The notes under the pieces were generated by a model. It made no database searches and had not been told where the DNA came from. It saw only the letters and a program-made list of their open reading frames with translations. Shown here one piece after another: positions 7,293 through 17,274 of a DNA stretch of 64,000 nt. How positions within the stretch are numbered: the stretch's first letter is position 1; each line of letters opens with the position of its first letter. The stretch spans positions 20,134 to 84,133 of the forward strand of contig NZ_VFSD01000029.1 of assembly GCF_014332515.1 (NCBI RefSeq), written 5' to 3'. Made by a program: the position numbers and the translations under genes. This DNA is from Pontibacter beigongshangensis (GTDB taxonomy: Bacteria; Bacteroidota; Bacteroidia; Cytophagales; Hymenobacteraceae).

Positions 7293-9401
7293 TTATCTGG
7301 CTCCCTTCAATCCATCTGCGAAGCCTGAGTAAGCGGGCTTCCGGTTCAGGCCTGATGTCCAGAGGCCGGTTGGGTCTGCGGTTGGGCTCCAGGTGGTAAT
7401 GCCGTAGCGTTTGCCGGCAGGAATTATCTGCATGTATGTTTCCACCACATACTGATACATTTCTTTCTGAGCGGCATAGTGAGCTTCGGTGGCTCCGTTG
7501 GCAACACCCAAGGTGACTTCAAATTCGGATATTCTTATTTGTTTGCCGGTAGCGGCAAGCAATTCCAACATCTCTCTGATGCCGTCTTTGTTCGTGTCGA
7601 TGCCGATGCGCATTTGTGTGTCTATACCGTCTACGGTGGCGCCCTGGCTTTCCAGGTACTCCACGTATTTTATAAGTTCTCTGCATTTATTCAGGTTGCT
7701 ATGCAGGTTGTTGTCGCTTATAAAGAGCAGATCGCTGGCTTTGCCTTGTTCCCTGGCCAGCTTAAATGCTTGCGCGGCATAGTCGCGGCCCATGTAGTCC
7801 TGCCAGTAAAATTCGTCGCCGGCCAGATTTGCTTTACCCGCTCCGGTTTTGAGTTCAGCAGGGTTAGCATCGTCTAACGGCTCTTTCACCACATTCCAGG
7901 CATTCACGTAGGGCGACAAAGTTTTCACCATGCCAGAAATCCAGTGCTCCATGTGGTCCAAAAGAATGGCCTTTTTCTCTTCAGGCGTTTTCTCGACCAC
8001 GGTAGTTTCGCCACCGGAGGTGGCACCTTCCATGGTCAGTACCACTTTATCGATGTACACGGTTCCGGCAAATTCGCCATAGCTGATCACAAAGCGGTTT
8101 CTGGTTTCTGCGTTAATAGTGGTGGCAAGCTGCACATGCTTCCACTCGGTCGTGACACTCACCTGCCCAAATCCGTTCGAGCTAAAATCGGAGCTTTGCA
8201 TTTCCGGCCTGATAACACCTTCTGCCGTGCCTTTTACCCAAAAACTCAGGTTATAGACCTTGCCATTCTGCAACGGCCCGCCGGGTAATTCATAAAGCGT
8301 TTGCACCTCCCAGAAGCCACCTGTTTTGGATGGGTTTGTTACCCAGAAGGCCTTTCCACCCTGTACTCCCATACCTGCTTCAGTAACTCCTCTGGTGGAG
8401 CCGTTACCCCATCCTCCAAATCCTGATCCTGTCTCAAAATCACCGGCGGGCACCAGGTTGTTCACAATGCGCTCGCCCTGGGTATCGTACACATAAAAGT
8501 TTTTGGCATCCAGCAAATAGGTCACACCAGGCTGATACCCTAAATCGAAATGAAGTCTGATTTTATCGCCCTGAAAATCGCGGATTCTGAACTTTATTTC
8601 CTTCCAGCCGGGGGTGGTGGCAAATGTTGCCGTGGCCTTGCCGGTTTTCATCCAGTCTACTTCAGGTGTATTGTTGTTCAGTCCTTCAAACGCTACCCGT
8701 CCTTCTCCAGGCTTGTCGGACTTTATGTACAGGATCACTTCATATTCTTTTCCGGGCGCTACGGTAATTTCCGGGCTCACCAGTTGCAGGTCCTGCGGTT
8801 GCGAAGCGCCGTTGCCGGAAACCAGTTTCACTGCTTTTCCTCTGCCCATTCCTTCATTCTCCACTACAGAAACACCGGTGGTTGTGCTCCACCCCTGCAG
8901 CGTTCCGGACGTTAGCCCGGTAAGGTTCAGAGAATTTATGAAGGCAGGCGACTCTACGATCAGAGGTGTCAGCAAGCCCTTCAGGTAAGCGGCATTCTGG
9001 TTCAGGTGCCAGGTAAGCGACTGCCCGTAAACACTGGCACCGGCCGTTTTTACTGTAGAAACCAACAGTTCGGCATTGCCCAGGCTAAGACTTCCGTTTG
9101 ATTGCACGATGGCACCATGGTTCAGCTCGGTCCGTGGCGTAACTTCATCAAAATTTCTGTTAACCAGCCTGTACATGACTCCTTTCGCCAGGTAGTCGGC
9201 GGAGGCAATACCCGCTCCTAGCTTAAACTCAGGATTGGCTTCCCTGTTGACGTAAGTTTTCAGGTCACCATAGGCATCTATCGCCTCCTGTGCCTCAAAA
9301 CTCAACGGTTTCTCCACATGGTACTCGAGAGGCTCGTGCTCACAGGCAGTTGCCATTACCAGACCCGTAACGCAAAGCCATGTTCTATATAAATGTTTCA
9401 T
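7293..9401 (-). CDS. Modular GH10 protein with internal carbohydrate-binding insert (Xyn10C-like surface lipoprotein)
   Basis: 702 residues, lipobox ATAC with Cys20. The GH10 fold is interrupted: residues about 36-145 (ending VYGQSLTWHLNQNAAYL) and about 474-702 are GH10. Two CBM4/9-like beta-sandwiches (about 150-310 and 312-460) lie between. This layout and its place as last gene of the six-gene operon match Xyn10C of Bacteroidota xylan systems, a surface-exposed xylanase and binding protein. The catalytic blocks are unusual: WNVVKEPLDD has Lys506 where the conserved Asn precedes acid/base Glu507, GIDTQMR has Arg598 where GH10 usually has His, and ISEFEV (Glu626) replaces ITELD. TTWSPTADP replaces VTVWG. 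Catalytic activity may be altered. Confidence 0.9.
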   Translation of the reverse strand: MKHLYRTWLCVTGLVMATACEHEPLEYHVEKPLSFEAQEAIDAYGDLKTYVNREANPEFKLGAGIASADYLAKGVMYRLVNRNFDEVTPRTELNHGAIVQSNGSLSLGNAELLVSTVKTAGASVYGQSLTWHLNQNAAYLKGLLTPLIVESPAFINSLNLTGLTSGTLQGWSTTTGVSVVENEGMGRGKAVKLVSGNGASQPQDLQLVSPEITVAPGKEYEVILYIKSDKPGEGRVAFEGLNNNTPEVDWMKTGKATATFATTPGWKEIKFRIRDFQGDKIRLHFDLGYQPGVTYLLDAKNFYVYDTQGERIVNNLVPAGDFETGSGFGGWGNGSTRGVTEAGMGVQGGKAFWVTNPSKTGGFWEVQTLYELPGGPLQNGKVYNLSFWVKGTAEGVIRPEMQSSDFSSNGFGQVSVTTEWKHVQLATTINAETRNRFVISYGEFAGTVYIDKVVLTMEGATSGGETTVVEKTPEEKKAILLDHMEHWISGMVKTLSPYVNAWNVVKEPLDDANPAELKTGAGKANLAGDEFYWQDYMGRDYAAQAFKLAREQGKASDLLFISDNNLHSNLNKCRELIKYVEYLESQGATVDGIDTQMRIGIDTNKDGIREMLELLAATGKQIRISEFEVTLGVANGATEAHYAAQKEMYQYVVETYMQIIPAGKRYGITTWSPTADPTGLWTSGLNRKPAYSGFADGLKGAR

Positions 9402-9427
9402 ATCCTTCTAAATAACAGTTATAAATA

Positions 9428-10456
9428 TTATTTGAGCACCGGAGAAAATGTTTCCATGGTAACCCCTCGGTTCCTCATAACCAGGATATCGGTAGAGGTA
9501 ATCTGCATATGATTAAAGTCCACTTTATAATCTAAGTAGAGCGCATCGCGGTCTGTATTGCCCCAGCTGTTCTTTTCTCCCTTTTTCACGAACTTCCCGC
9601 TACCGGTAACGCTGTAATCAGTAGAAGTGGAAGAAACCACGCAGTTGCCCTGCTCATCAAAAGTCAGCGTTAACTTAACATTGATATTGCTGCCTTCGGG
9701 GTCTTTGTAAATAACCGGGTACTCTAGCTGGGTCAGCGACTGGGTGGTTAGTTTAACTACTTCGTCGTTCTCCACATATTGCTTTTCCCGTACAATGGTC
9801 TGGTTAAGCGACGTATTGCCGTTTTTGCCTACTATCACATCCTTGCCCCGGCGCAGGTAAAATCCGTGCCATGGGTTAATGTACTTTACAGCGTACAGCA
9901 CGAAATCTTTGGGAGCCACACTCCAGTCTCCGGCTACTACCCTGTTTGGATGGGCAACCAATGGCGTACCGGATAAAATAGAGTCGGCATTCTCCACGCT
10001 GGTCATGCGCATCGGGATAACATAGGTATTTTTTAAGGCCTGCGGGTCTGCAAAGAACTCCGGCGTCAGCTCTATTTCTAACCCACCAATTAACTTGCCA
10101 CTCGGAATCACAATCTTGTCTGATGTTAGTTTATAGTAACTGGCGGGCATAGTCTTTATGTCGGCGCCATTCGGGTTAAACAGCAGGTTGTTGCTAAGGG
10201 TGTTATCTATTGTTACCCCGATTGTAACCTCCTTTTTATTATCATAAACGCCTCCCGTAGTAGCCATTATCTGAAACTTGCGCTGGTTATCAAGGGAGGT
10301 ATCAAAGATATCTTCTCCCAGGGTAATGGTCCTGACAGGGTACTGATAGGCAAAATAGGTGGTCTGGTATTCGTAATCCGGATACACCCATTCCTGATTC
10401 TCGCATGAAGTCAGGATGGCAAGTAAGGCTACCAGCTTAAAACATATATTTTTCAT
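9428..10456 (-). CDS. DUF1735/DUF4361-type surface lipoprotein (XusE-like)
   Basis: 342 residues from the chosen ATG at 10,456. This start gives a clean lipoprotein signal (MKNICFKLVALLAILTSC). The open frame extends to 10,522, but that part has no signal character and overlaps the SusD stop. The N-terminal half (about 30-190) is DUF1735-like (TIDNTLSNNLLFNP, MPASYYKLTSDKIVIPSG, YVIPMRMTSV). The C-terminal half is a beta-rich DUF4361-like region (WHGFYLRRGKD, LTLTFDEQGNCVVSS, LYLDYKVDF). In the xus operon this position encodes XusE, thought to be a glycan-binding surface protein. Function beyond binding is unproven. Confidence 0.82.
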   Translation of the reverse strand: MKNICFKLVALLAILTSCENQEWVYPDYEYQTTYFAYQYPVRTITLGEDIFDTSLDNQRKFQIMATTGGVYDNKKEVTIGVTIDNTLSNNLLFNPNGADIKTMPASYYKLTSDKIVIPSGKLIGGLEIELTPEFFADPQALKNTYVIPMRMTSVENADSILSGTPLVAHPNRVVAGDWSVAPKDFVLYAVKYINPWHGFYLRRGKDVIVGKNGNTSLNQTIVREKQYVENDEVVKLTTQSLTQLEYPVIYKDPEGSNINVKLTLTFDEQGNCVVSSTSTDYSVTGSGKFVKKGEKNSWGNTDRDALYLDYKVDFNHMQITSTDILVMRNRGVTMETFSPVLK

Positions 10457-10511
10457 TTTCTTACATTTTGTTAGGTGAATTTTCGGTGAAAGCGACAGAT
10501 TTTGTCTGCTC

Positions 10512-12272
10512 TTACCAGCCATTGTTTTGTGTTAAAGCATTAAACTTTAATATTTCGCTGTAAGGAACAGGGCCATGCATCATATGCTCATTAAAGATTC
10601 TATCCTCCACCAGTATAGTCTGATGGTTTCCTCCTACAATCTCAACACCACGGGCCGGCTCGTTAATATTGGACTTCCACCGGCGTAAATCCCAGAAACG
10701 GAAGCCTTCAAAACTCAGCTCCAAACGACGCTCATTCTTAATTAACTCACGCATGGCATTCTGATCAGATCGGATCGACTCCAGGTAATTGTCTGGCTGG
10801 GTAATGCCGGCACGTCTTCTGATATTAGAGATTACATCATAAGCAGAGAACCCGTAAGCGCCGGTTCCTGAAGGGCCCCAGGCTTCGTTAGCAGCTTCGG
10901 CATAAGCCAGGTAAAGTTCTGTATACCGGATACGGGGCTGATAACGTGGCTGCGTGTTGGTAGACTGCGGGTTGAGGTTCACATCCTGACGGAGCAGTTT
11001 CTTTAAATAGTAACCAGTGCGTGTAGAAGTTTCTACCTTTCTCAGGGCATCGTTGGTTGTACCATCTGCTGCCGTTACCACTGTAGAATTGTTAACGCCG
11101 GCTGTGCCTCCGTTTACCAGGATGTAGCGTGTTAAACGCGGGTCGCGGTCGGCATAAGGAGCAGCAGGGTTAAAATTGCTGGAGGCATGCGAGATCGGAA
11201 ACCCGTTGCTCATCGGGAAGGCGTCTACCAGGTTCTGTGTAGGATTAATCCGGCCACTGCCAAAAAGTGTAGGGGGGAAATGCAGTCGTTCAAGGTCATT
11301 GCTCTGGCCAAGGTCCGTCCTCCAAAGAATCTCCCGAGGATTAGCACCCGATGCCAACGCGGCGATCTCTGCTGTTTCGGCATACCAGGTCCCACCTTTA
11401 GGGTCCAGCCCGTTTATACCTCCATTCAGCTGCAGCACTTCGCCGGCATATCGGGCCGCATCCTCCCAGGTGGTGGTGTTGCCGGCACTATAGGCAGGGC
11501 TTGCAGCCAACAGAGCCGCCTGCGCTTTAATGGCTTTTGCAATACGGGCTGTCATGCGCTGCCGGGCATATTCTCCAAACACACGATCGTACCTGTCTAC
11601 CACATCTACCTCCGGACCATTGCGGTATTTTTCAGGAACCTGAGAGATGCTGGCTATTTTAGTGTAGTCTAGCGGAAGGAGTTCCTCTGCCTGCTTCAGA
11701 TCGCTGTAGATTTGTTGCATACAAGCCTCAAACGTATCGCGCGGTTTGTTAAAGTCAGAATCCTTATCCTCGGGCTCCAGTACAATCGGAACCCCCAGCA
11801 GGGTACCTCCGCTCCAGCCGGCATGGTTCTGCAGCAAATGATACATGAACAGTGCCCGGAGCCCGTAGGCTTCCCCTTTCATCCGGTCTCTGAACAGCAT
11901 ACTCACATTCGGATCGTTGGCCCACTGCACTTTGTCAACCTCCCGCAGCATAATGTTCAGGTACTGAATGGCTGCTTTCGCGTTTGTCCACTGGTTAAAC
12001 GGGTCCATGTTAGCTGCCCATTGCCCGGTAGCGGCTCTCAGGTAGTTGTTGTTAACGTCATTACTTACCGCATCATCCGTTGCCACATCGTTAAAGGAGT
12101 ATCCGTTGGTGGGGATACGTGCGTATCCGTTCAGCAGAATTCCCTGCGCAAATATGGGCTCTCCATGCATGGCATCAATCTCCCGTATGTTCTGGTTGGC
12201 AGGTTCGAACATATCCTCACAGCTACTAAAGGTAAAGGCCACTGCTAAAAAGAATATTAACTTCCTTTTCAT
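10512..12272 (-). CDS. SusD-like outer-membrane lipoprotein, second pair (XusD-like)
   Basis: 586 residues. Lipobox FSSC at Cys18 (MKRKLIFFLAVAFTFSSC). The N-terminal TPR region (about 85-330) and the C-terminal SusD/RagB region both show family signatures: RYTELYLAYAEAANEAWG near 451 and RRLELSFEGFRFWDLRRWK near 520-540. SusD proteins cap the SusC channel and hold the oligosaccharide at the cell surface. It is 23 nt downstream of its SusC partner. Four SusCD genes followed by XusE and GH10 is the hallmark of the core xylan system. Confidence 0.94.
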   Translation of the reverse strand: MKRKLIFFLAVAFTFSSCEDMFEPANQNIREIDAMHGEPIFAQGILLNGYARIPTNGYSFNDVATDDAVSNDVNNNYLRAATGQWAANMDPFNQWTNAKAAIQYLNIMLREVDKVQWANDPNVSMLFRDRMKGEAYGLRALFMYHLLQNHAGWSGGTLLGVPIVLEPEDKDSDFNKPRDTFEACMQQIYSDLKQAEELLPLDYTKIASISQVPEKYRNGPEVDVVDRYDRVFGEYARQRMTARIAKAIKAQAALLAASPAYSAGNTTTWEDAARYAGEVLQLNGGINGLDPKGGTWYAETAEIAALASGANPREILWRTDLGQSNDLERLHFPPTLFGSGRINPTQNLVDAFPMSNGFPISHASSNFNPAAPYADRDPRLTRYILVNGGTAGVNNSTVVTAADGTTNDALRKVETSTRTGYYLKKLLRQDVNLNPQSTNTQPRYQPRIRYTELYLAYAEAANEAWGPSGTGAYGFSAYDVISNIRRRAGITQPDNYLESIRSDQNAMRELIKNERRLELSFEGFRFWDLRRWKSNINEPARGVEIVGGNHQTILVEDRIFNEHMMHGPVPYSEILKFNALTQNNGW

Positions 12273-12295
12273 ATTTTCTAAATTTTAAATTCTTG

Positions 12296-15200
12296 TTAGA
12301 ATAATGCTTTCACACCTACATTATAGAAGCGGGTTTGAGGAGCACTACCCACATTCATCTCCATTAATTCACGTTCTTTAGAGAGCGTGAGTAGGTTGAA
12401 GCCACTGGCGTATACACCCAATTCTCGGATAAAGGAGTTTCCTAAAACGCTCTGAGGCAGATCATATGAAATCTGCACCTTAGGCAAGTCAAATCTGTTA
12501 CTCTTATATAGCCAGAAGTCCGAATTTCGGAAATTGTTGTTTCTGCCTAAGGTGGTCAGGCGCGGATAGGTGGCCGTGGCCTTGGTATCTTCGGTCCAGC
12601 GCTCACGTGCTATCTCAGAATACTTGTCTTCGCCAGCCATCCAGAAATAGGAGCTGTTCTTCATGGCATGCGCACCAAAGCGGCCAAGTCCTAAGGCAAA
12701 AAAGGTAAAGTTTTTCCACTTAGCTGTCAGGTTGAGGCCCAATGTGAGCGGCGCTCCATACCATCCACCCCTTCCCAGAAAAATTTCATCCTGCGCATTA
12801 ATCTGCCCGTCGCCGTTCTGATCCTTGTATTTCAGGTCGCCTGGTCTTACCTGACCGAAAGTCTGTATTGGGGAGTTGGCTATGTCTTCATCATCCATAA
12901 AAAAGCCTTCGCTTTGTAAGCCCCAGATGGCATCCAGCGGTCTGCCTTGTCTGTTCTGGAATTCATCTTCGTACAGCTCTGCCCGTCTGGTGGCTTTGGT
13001 CTTATAGTAACTTCCTACAAACCCTAACGTCCAGCCTACGTTCCCGAGCTGTTTGTTCAGGTTCATGTTAAAATCGTAACCTACCCTACGGTCGTTGTTA
13101 TAGTTCACATAGGGGATAAAGGACGAGTTGGGCCAGCCTGTTGTGAAGTAACTCGGATATAAGGCAGATGCCTGCACCACATTTCCGGTGATTTCGTTGG
13201 CAAAGAATGCCCCTTCCATGGTCAGAAAACCTTTGAACAAAGACACTTCGGCCCCTACATTCACTTCATCCCTCCTGGCAAAAGTCAGATCCGGGTTCGA
13301 TCCGCGTCTTGAGTCGGTGGTCCTGTTAAGGGAGCCGTCCCGCCAGCTGTACCATGCCCCGTCTGTCTGGGTATAGGCCGCTGTATACAGGTAATAGTCC
13401 GGGATATTCAGGTCGGTATGCAACCTGCCCGCCGACACCGACAGTTTCAGGTTATCCACAACAGAGGAACCTTGCAGAAAATCCTCTTCACTGATGCGCC
13501 AGCCAAAAGAAACAGTAGGTGAAAAAGCCTGACGATTAGCCTCCGGCAGCCTGGCAGAATGAATAACCGCTCCGTTGAAATCGGCATAGTACCTGTTCCT
13601 GAAATTGTAACCCAGGTGAAGCCCCAGGTTGGCATTGCTCGTTTTATGATACTCTCCGGAGTTTGACCGCTGGAAACCGTTGGCCACCAGCATGGCCGAA
13701 ATGTTGTGGTGGTCGTTTACTGTGTTCAGGTAGTTTAGCTGCCCCGTTAAAGCTAATGTCTGCCGGTAGGCGCTACCAGTAATATTCTGGACACCCGGCC
13801 TGGCATCAGCAGGGCCCCAACTTTCTAGTTTACTTATTTGGTCGTATCCTGCATACCTATTCCACTTGGCTTCGAATACTGTGTATTGGTTATTAAAGGA
13901 TTGGTTATATGAAGTGGCATAATCAACACCAAAAGTAGATTCAAAGCTTAACCCCTTTAGCACTCTGCTTAGATTTGCACCAACTGCCGTATTAAACTGA
14001 AACTGACGGCTGGTATACTGATTGCTTCCTCCGGCATAGATGGCTGCAAACGGGTTTGTCTGGTCTAACTGCGTACCGCCCAGTACGTATTTGCCATCTA
14101 TGATATTCCTGGTATTGTTCACCATCTGCCACGAAGCCTCATCGTTTTCTTCGATCATGCTGAGTGGAACTAGTGGAGCGAATCTGTTGGGACGAAGCGT
14201 GGCAGCGCTCTGCCAGTAGTCTGTATTCACTCCCCGCCCGTTATAGTAGATAGCAGAAGCATCTACTTTCGCATAAATATAATCGGTTATATCCACATCA
14301 ACATTTCCGCGCACATTGAAGCGATCGGAATTATTGTTGTCAACAGCTTCGCCGAAGTTCAGTAAGGACCCCTCCGTATTAAACCCGATGTTTGTATAGT
14401 AGCGGGCTTTATTATTACCTCCGGTTATTTCTACCGTACCGTCGTGCCGGTTATAGGACTTCTTCAGGTATTCCGATGAGAAATAATTCACATCGTGGTA
14501 TCGGTAAGGGTTTGTTCCGGAAGCATGATTGTAGATTTCATCTTCACTATACCTTTCTGTCAACCCATCATTCCGTAGCGCCTCATTAAAGAGCGTCATG
14601 TATTCTGCTGAACCGAGGTAATTTGGGTAGCTTTTGGGCACATGTACCCCGCTGTTTACCCTGGCCCTAATCCGGAGAGGTTTAGCCTCGCCTCTTTTTG
14701 TAGTGATGTATACAACCCCCTTGGCGCCACGGCTACCATAAAGTGCAACCGCTGACACACCCTTCAGAAAAGTAATCTGTTCGATTTCGGTGGGCATCAC
14801 GCTTCCCGCATCACGGGGTACTCCGTCTACCAATACCAGGTAACTATCCATGCCCCAGATGTTGCCATGGAAGCCATTTACCAGACCCTCCATATTCTCC
14901 ATGCTGGAGATGGTATAGTTTTTTTCCAGCATGTCGGCCACGTTGATAACGGATACGTCTCCGTGCAGGTCGTTTCTGGCTACCTGCCGATGTGCTACCT
15001 GTACTGGTCTGGAATTCCGGTCCAGGTCTATGGTAATGTCGGTTAAGTCCGAAGTCGCCACAACAGACGCTGATTTGTACCCGGCGGCATCTACCGTCAG
15101 GATAGCATTGGGGGAGGTGCTGATGGTAAACGCGCCTAAGGAGTCTGTAACGGCATTACTGGTATTGTCCTGTCCATTTTTAACCAGGACACCACTAAGC

Positions 15201-15325
15201 GGCTTTCCTTTTGCATCCCGAACGATCGCCTTCACATTAATTCTATCAGAGGTCTGGGCATGCAGCATTACGGGCAATACCGTGATCAGAGCACCAAGCA
15301 CCACTTTTTTATATAAGTATTTCAT
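12296..15325 (-). CDS. SusC-like TonB-dependent transporter, second pair (XusC-like)
   Basis: 1009 residues from ATG 15,325, chosen because MKYLYKKVVLGALITVLPVMLHAQ is a normal signal peptide; an in-frame ATG lies 21 nt upstream. A carboxypeptidase-regulatory-like domain covers about 30-105, followed by the plug (VLVDGVPRD, FLKGVSAVALYGSRGAKGVVYITTKRG) and the beta-barrel. The N-terminal region and plug are shorter and more diverged than in the first SusC: no VVVGYG-type TonB-box region is obvious and the IRG segment is missing. It imports xylo-oligosaccharides with the SusD at 10,512 (inference from order). Spacing to the upstream SusD is 42 nt. Confidence 0.93.
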   Translation of the reverse strand: MKYLYKKVVLGALITVLPVMLHAQTSDRINVKAIVRDAKGKPLSGVLVKNGQDNTSNAVTDSLGAFTISTSPNAILTVDAAGYKSASVVATSDLTDITIDLDRNSRPVQVAHRQVARNDLHGDVSVINVADMLEKNYTISSMENMEGLVNGFHGNIWGMDSYLVLVDGVPRDAGSVMPTEIEQITFLKGVSAVALYGSRGAKGVVYITTKRGEAKPLRIRARVNSGVHVPKSYPNYLGSAEYMTLFNEALRNDGLTERYSEDEIYNHASGTNPYRYHDVNYFSSEYLKKSYNRHDGTVEITGGNNKARYYTNIGFNTEGSLLNFGEAVDNNNSDRFNVRGNVDVDITDYIYAKVDASAIYYNGRGVNTDYWQSAATLRPNRFAPLVPLSMIEENDEASWQMVNNTRNIIDGKYVLGGTQLDQTNPFAAIYAGGSNQYTSRQFQFNTAVGANLSRVLKGLSFESTFGVDYATSYNQSFNNQYTVFEAKWNRYAGYDQISKLESWGPADARPGVQNITGSAYRQTLALTGQLNYLNTVNDHHNISAMLVANGFQRSNSGEYHKTSNANLGLHLGYNFRNRYYADFNGAVIHSARLPEANRQAFSPTVSFGWRISEEDFLQGSSVVDNLKLSVSAGRLHTDLNIPDYYLYTAAYTQTDGAWYSWRDGSLNRTTDSRRGSNPDLTFARRDEVNVGAEVSLFKGFLTMEGAFFANEITGNVVQASALYPSYFTTGWPNSSFIPYVNYNNDRRVGYDFNMNLNKQLGNVGWTLGFVGSYYKTKATRRAELYEDEFQNRQGRPLDAIWGLQSEGFFMDDEDIANSPIQTFGQVRPGDLKYKDQNGDGQINAQDEIFLGRGGWYGAPLTLGLNLTAKWKNFTFFALGLGRFGAHAMKNSSYFWMAGEDKYSEIARERWTEDTKATATYPRLTTLGRNNNFRNSDFWLYKSNRFDLPKVQISYDLPQSVLGNSFIRELGVYASGFNLLTLSKERELMEMNVGSAPQTRFYNVGVKALF

Positions 15326-15367
15326 ATGTTCAGTTTTAAACTTCATAACTTCATATAATGACTGGTA

Positions 15368-17263
15368 TTACCAACCTGGATTCTGACCAAATTCCGGATA
15401 CATGTTCACCTCGCTGTTCTTAAGTGGTAACCAGTAGTGCTTTTCACTGAACTTGCGTTCCAAAATGACCGCCTCTCTTATATTCGCTACCTTGTTTTGT
15501 TTAGGATCCTGGGTGTTAAACTCCCCTACCCGGTCAAATTCAATCGATTTCTTGAGTGTATAAGGGCTTTCTATTAACTGTAACCAGCGGCGAAGATCAT
15601 TAAAGCGGTGTCCCTCAAAGGCAAGCTCCACTGCGCGCTCGCGTCTTAGCTCAGCCATAAACGCATCCATGGAGCCCTGAAACTTGCCAGCCACCTGCCC
15701 TACTCCGGCTCTGTCGCGAAGAACATTGATAGCCTCCACTGCATTCTTACTGTAGCCAGGAGCTTTGCCGGTAGGAGAGCCGTAGGCCTGTGCAGCTGCC
15801 TCAGCATACATCAGATAGATGTCGGCTAATCGCATGTAGGGGATTTTTATGTGCAGGCTGTTACCATAATCGAAGCCACCGTCGTACCTGTTAGCCGTTC
15901 TTGGAATGAATTTGTACAGCAGGTACCCCGTGCGGCTGCCAGTAGCCACGTTTCTGTAATTACCGCCGGTGTATAGGTTCGCATACCGGATAGTAGGATC
16001 CGTGCCTGCAGGAAGGCTTCCCTGCACTGTTTTCACACCATCATACACAATGTCATGGTAAAACCGTGGGTCGCGGCCACGCCAGGGGTACTCAGGATCG
16101 TAACCAGACTCCGGATCAGCCTTTGTTATATCTGTGATAGGCAGCCCGTTTGCCATACCATAGTAGTTTACATAATTGGATGTTGGCAGAAAGCTGATCG
16201 TCTCATCTGTCAGCAGTGGGGATGGCTGGTACTGCTTGCTTGTATTCCAGTTCGATCCGTTTGCTCCCCATGTGGGCGAACGGAAAATGGCCTCCGTGCC
16301 TCCCGGCATCCGCCAGTTCTGCCCTGTGGTATAAAAGTTACTTGAATACTGGGCAAAAGGAAGCAGGGCATATTGGGTTTGCCCGCTCTCTACCAGGTTC
16401 AATAACTCACCAAACGTTTCAGCGGCTTTTTTGCTCAATTCCTGGTCATATGTCTTGGTTCCTTTGGACACCTGGTTCATCAGGGGGCTTGCGGCCCAAA
16501 GCTGATTTTTCCCTAAATAACCCAGCGCCATGATCTTGTTGATGCGCAGGTCATTCTTGCCAAGTGTTCTTCTGCCTGCAGTGGTGTTGTCCCAGTTTAT
16601 GGGGAGTAAGTCCGCCGCTGCCCTGAAATCCTGCGCCGCACGTTCTGCGCATTCCTGGTAACTAAGCCGGGGCAGCCGTAAGGGCTGATCAGAAGGAAGC
16701 ACATAATCGATGTAGGGGAGGCCTCCGAAGTATTGCATAAACTGGAAATGAAACCAGGCTCTGAAGAAAAGGAGTTGCCCTTTTATGAGTTTTTTCTCTT
16801 CTTCGGTGGCATCTGTCATTTTATCCAGGTTCTCAAGTCCGATGTTGGCTTTGCGTATGCCATACCAGCCCAGTGGCCATAGCCTTTTCTGCATCCGGTC
16901 GTTAGAGATGGTGCTTGGATTGCCGCCGCCATCCATCCAGCCGGCGCCCCAGCCGTCATGCTGCCGCTGCCATCCCCAAAAATCTCCGTTCTCTATTTTA
17001 ACTATAAAGTGGAAAGTCTGGGAGGTAGACTGAATTTCGTCGTCTCCCCAGTTCCAGGAGTTGGTCCAGTAGGCATTGGTAAAGTCTGGCACGCAGTGGT
17101 AAAGCTCTTCCGTAAAGCCCTGAAAATTAACAAAGTTTCGAAAGGCATCATCCTGAGACACAACAGAATCAGGTGTTCTTTCCAGGTATTCTTCGCAAGA
17201 GGCAAACAAGATTAAACTCAGAGCAAAACTTCCTCTTACAATATATTTCAACAACTTTTTCAT
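15368..17263 (-). CDS. SusD-like outer-membrane lipoprotein, first pair (XusB-like)
   Basis: 631 residues, lipobox FASC at about Cys23 followed by EEYLERTPDS, the usual SusD start. TPR-like region 90-330. The C-terminal family blocks YMRLADIYLMYAEAAAQAYG near 475 and RERAVELAFEGHRFNDLRRWL near 550 are clear. It ends with the typical WLPLKNSEVNMYPEFGQNPGW tail. It partners the SusC 11 nt upstream. Confidence 0.95.
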   Translation of the reverse strand: MKKLLKYIVRGSFALSLILFASCEEYLERTPDSVVSQDDAFRNFVNFQGFTEELYHCVPDFTNAYWTNSWNWGDDEIQSTSQTFHFIVKIENGDFWGWQRQHDGWGAGWMDGGGNPSTISNDRMQKRLWPLGWYGIRKANIGLENLDKMTDATEEEKKLIKGQLLFFRAWFHFQFMQYFGGLPYIDYVLPSDQPLRLPRLSYQECAERAAQDFRAAADLLPINWDNTTAGRRTLGKNDLRINKIMALGYLGKNQLWAASPLMNQVSKGTKTYDQELSKKAAETFGELLNLVESGQTQYALLPFAQYSSNFYTTGQNWRMPGGTEAIFRSPTWGANGSNWNTSKQYQPSPLLTDETISFLPTSNYVNYYGMANGLPITDITKADPESGYDPEYPWRGRDPRFYHDIVYDGVKTVQGSLPAGTDPTIRYANLYTGGNYRNVATGSRTGYLLYKFIPRTANRYDGGFDYGNSLHIKIPYMRLADIYLMYAEAAAQAYGSPTGKAPGYSKNAVEAINVLRDRAGVGQVAGKFQGSMDAFMAELRRERAVELAFEGHRFNDLRRWLQLIESPYTLKKSIEFDRVGEFNTQDPKQNKVANIREAVILERKFSEKHYWLPLKNSEVNMYPEFGQNPGW

Positions 17264-17274
17264 GATAGTTTAAA

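Noticed and set aside
8550..8915. Long antisense frames inside PUL genes, as here, at 2829-3521, 4877-5443, 38095-38895 and 54490-55362
   Set aside because: They mirror strongly supported genes on the opposite strand; their length is explained by the codon use of those genes.
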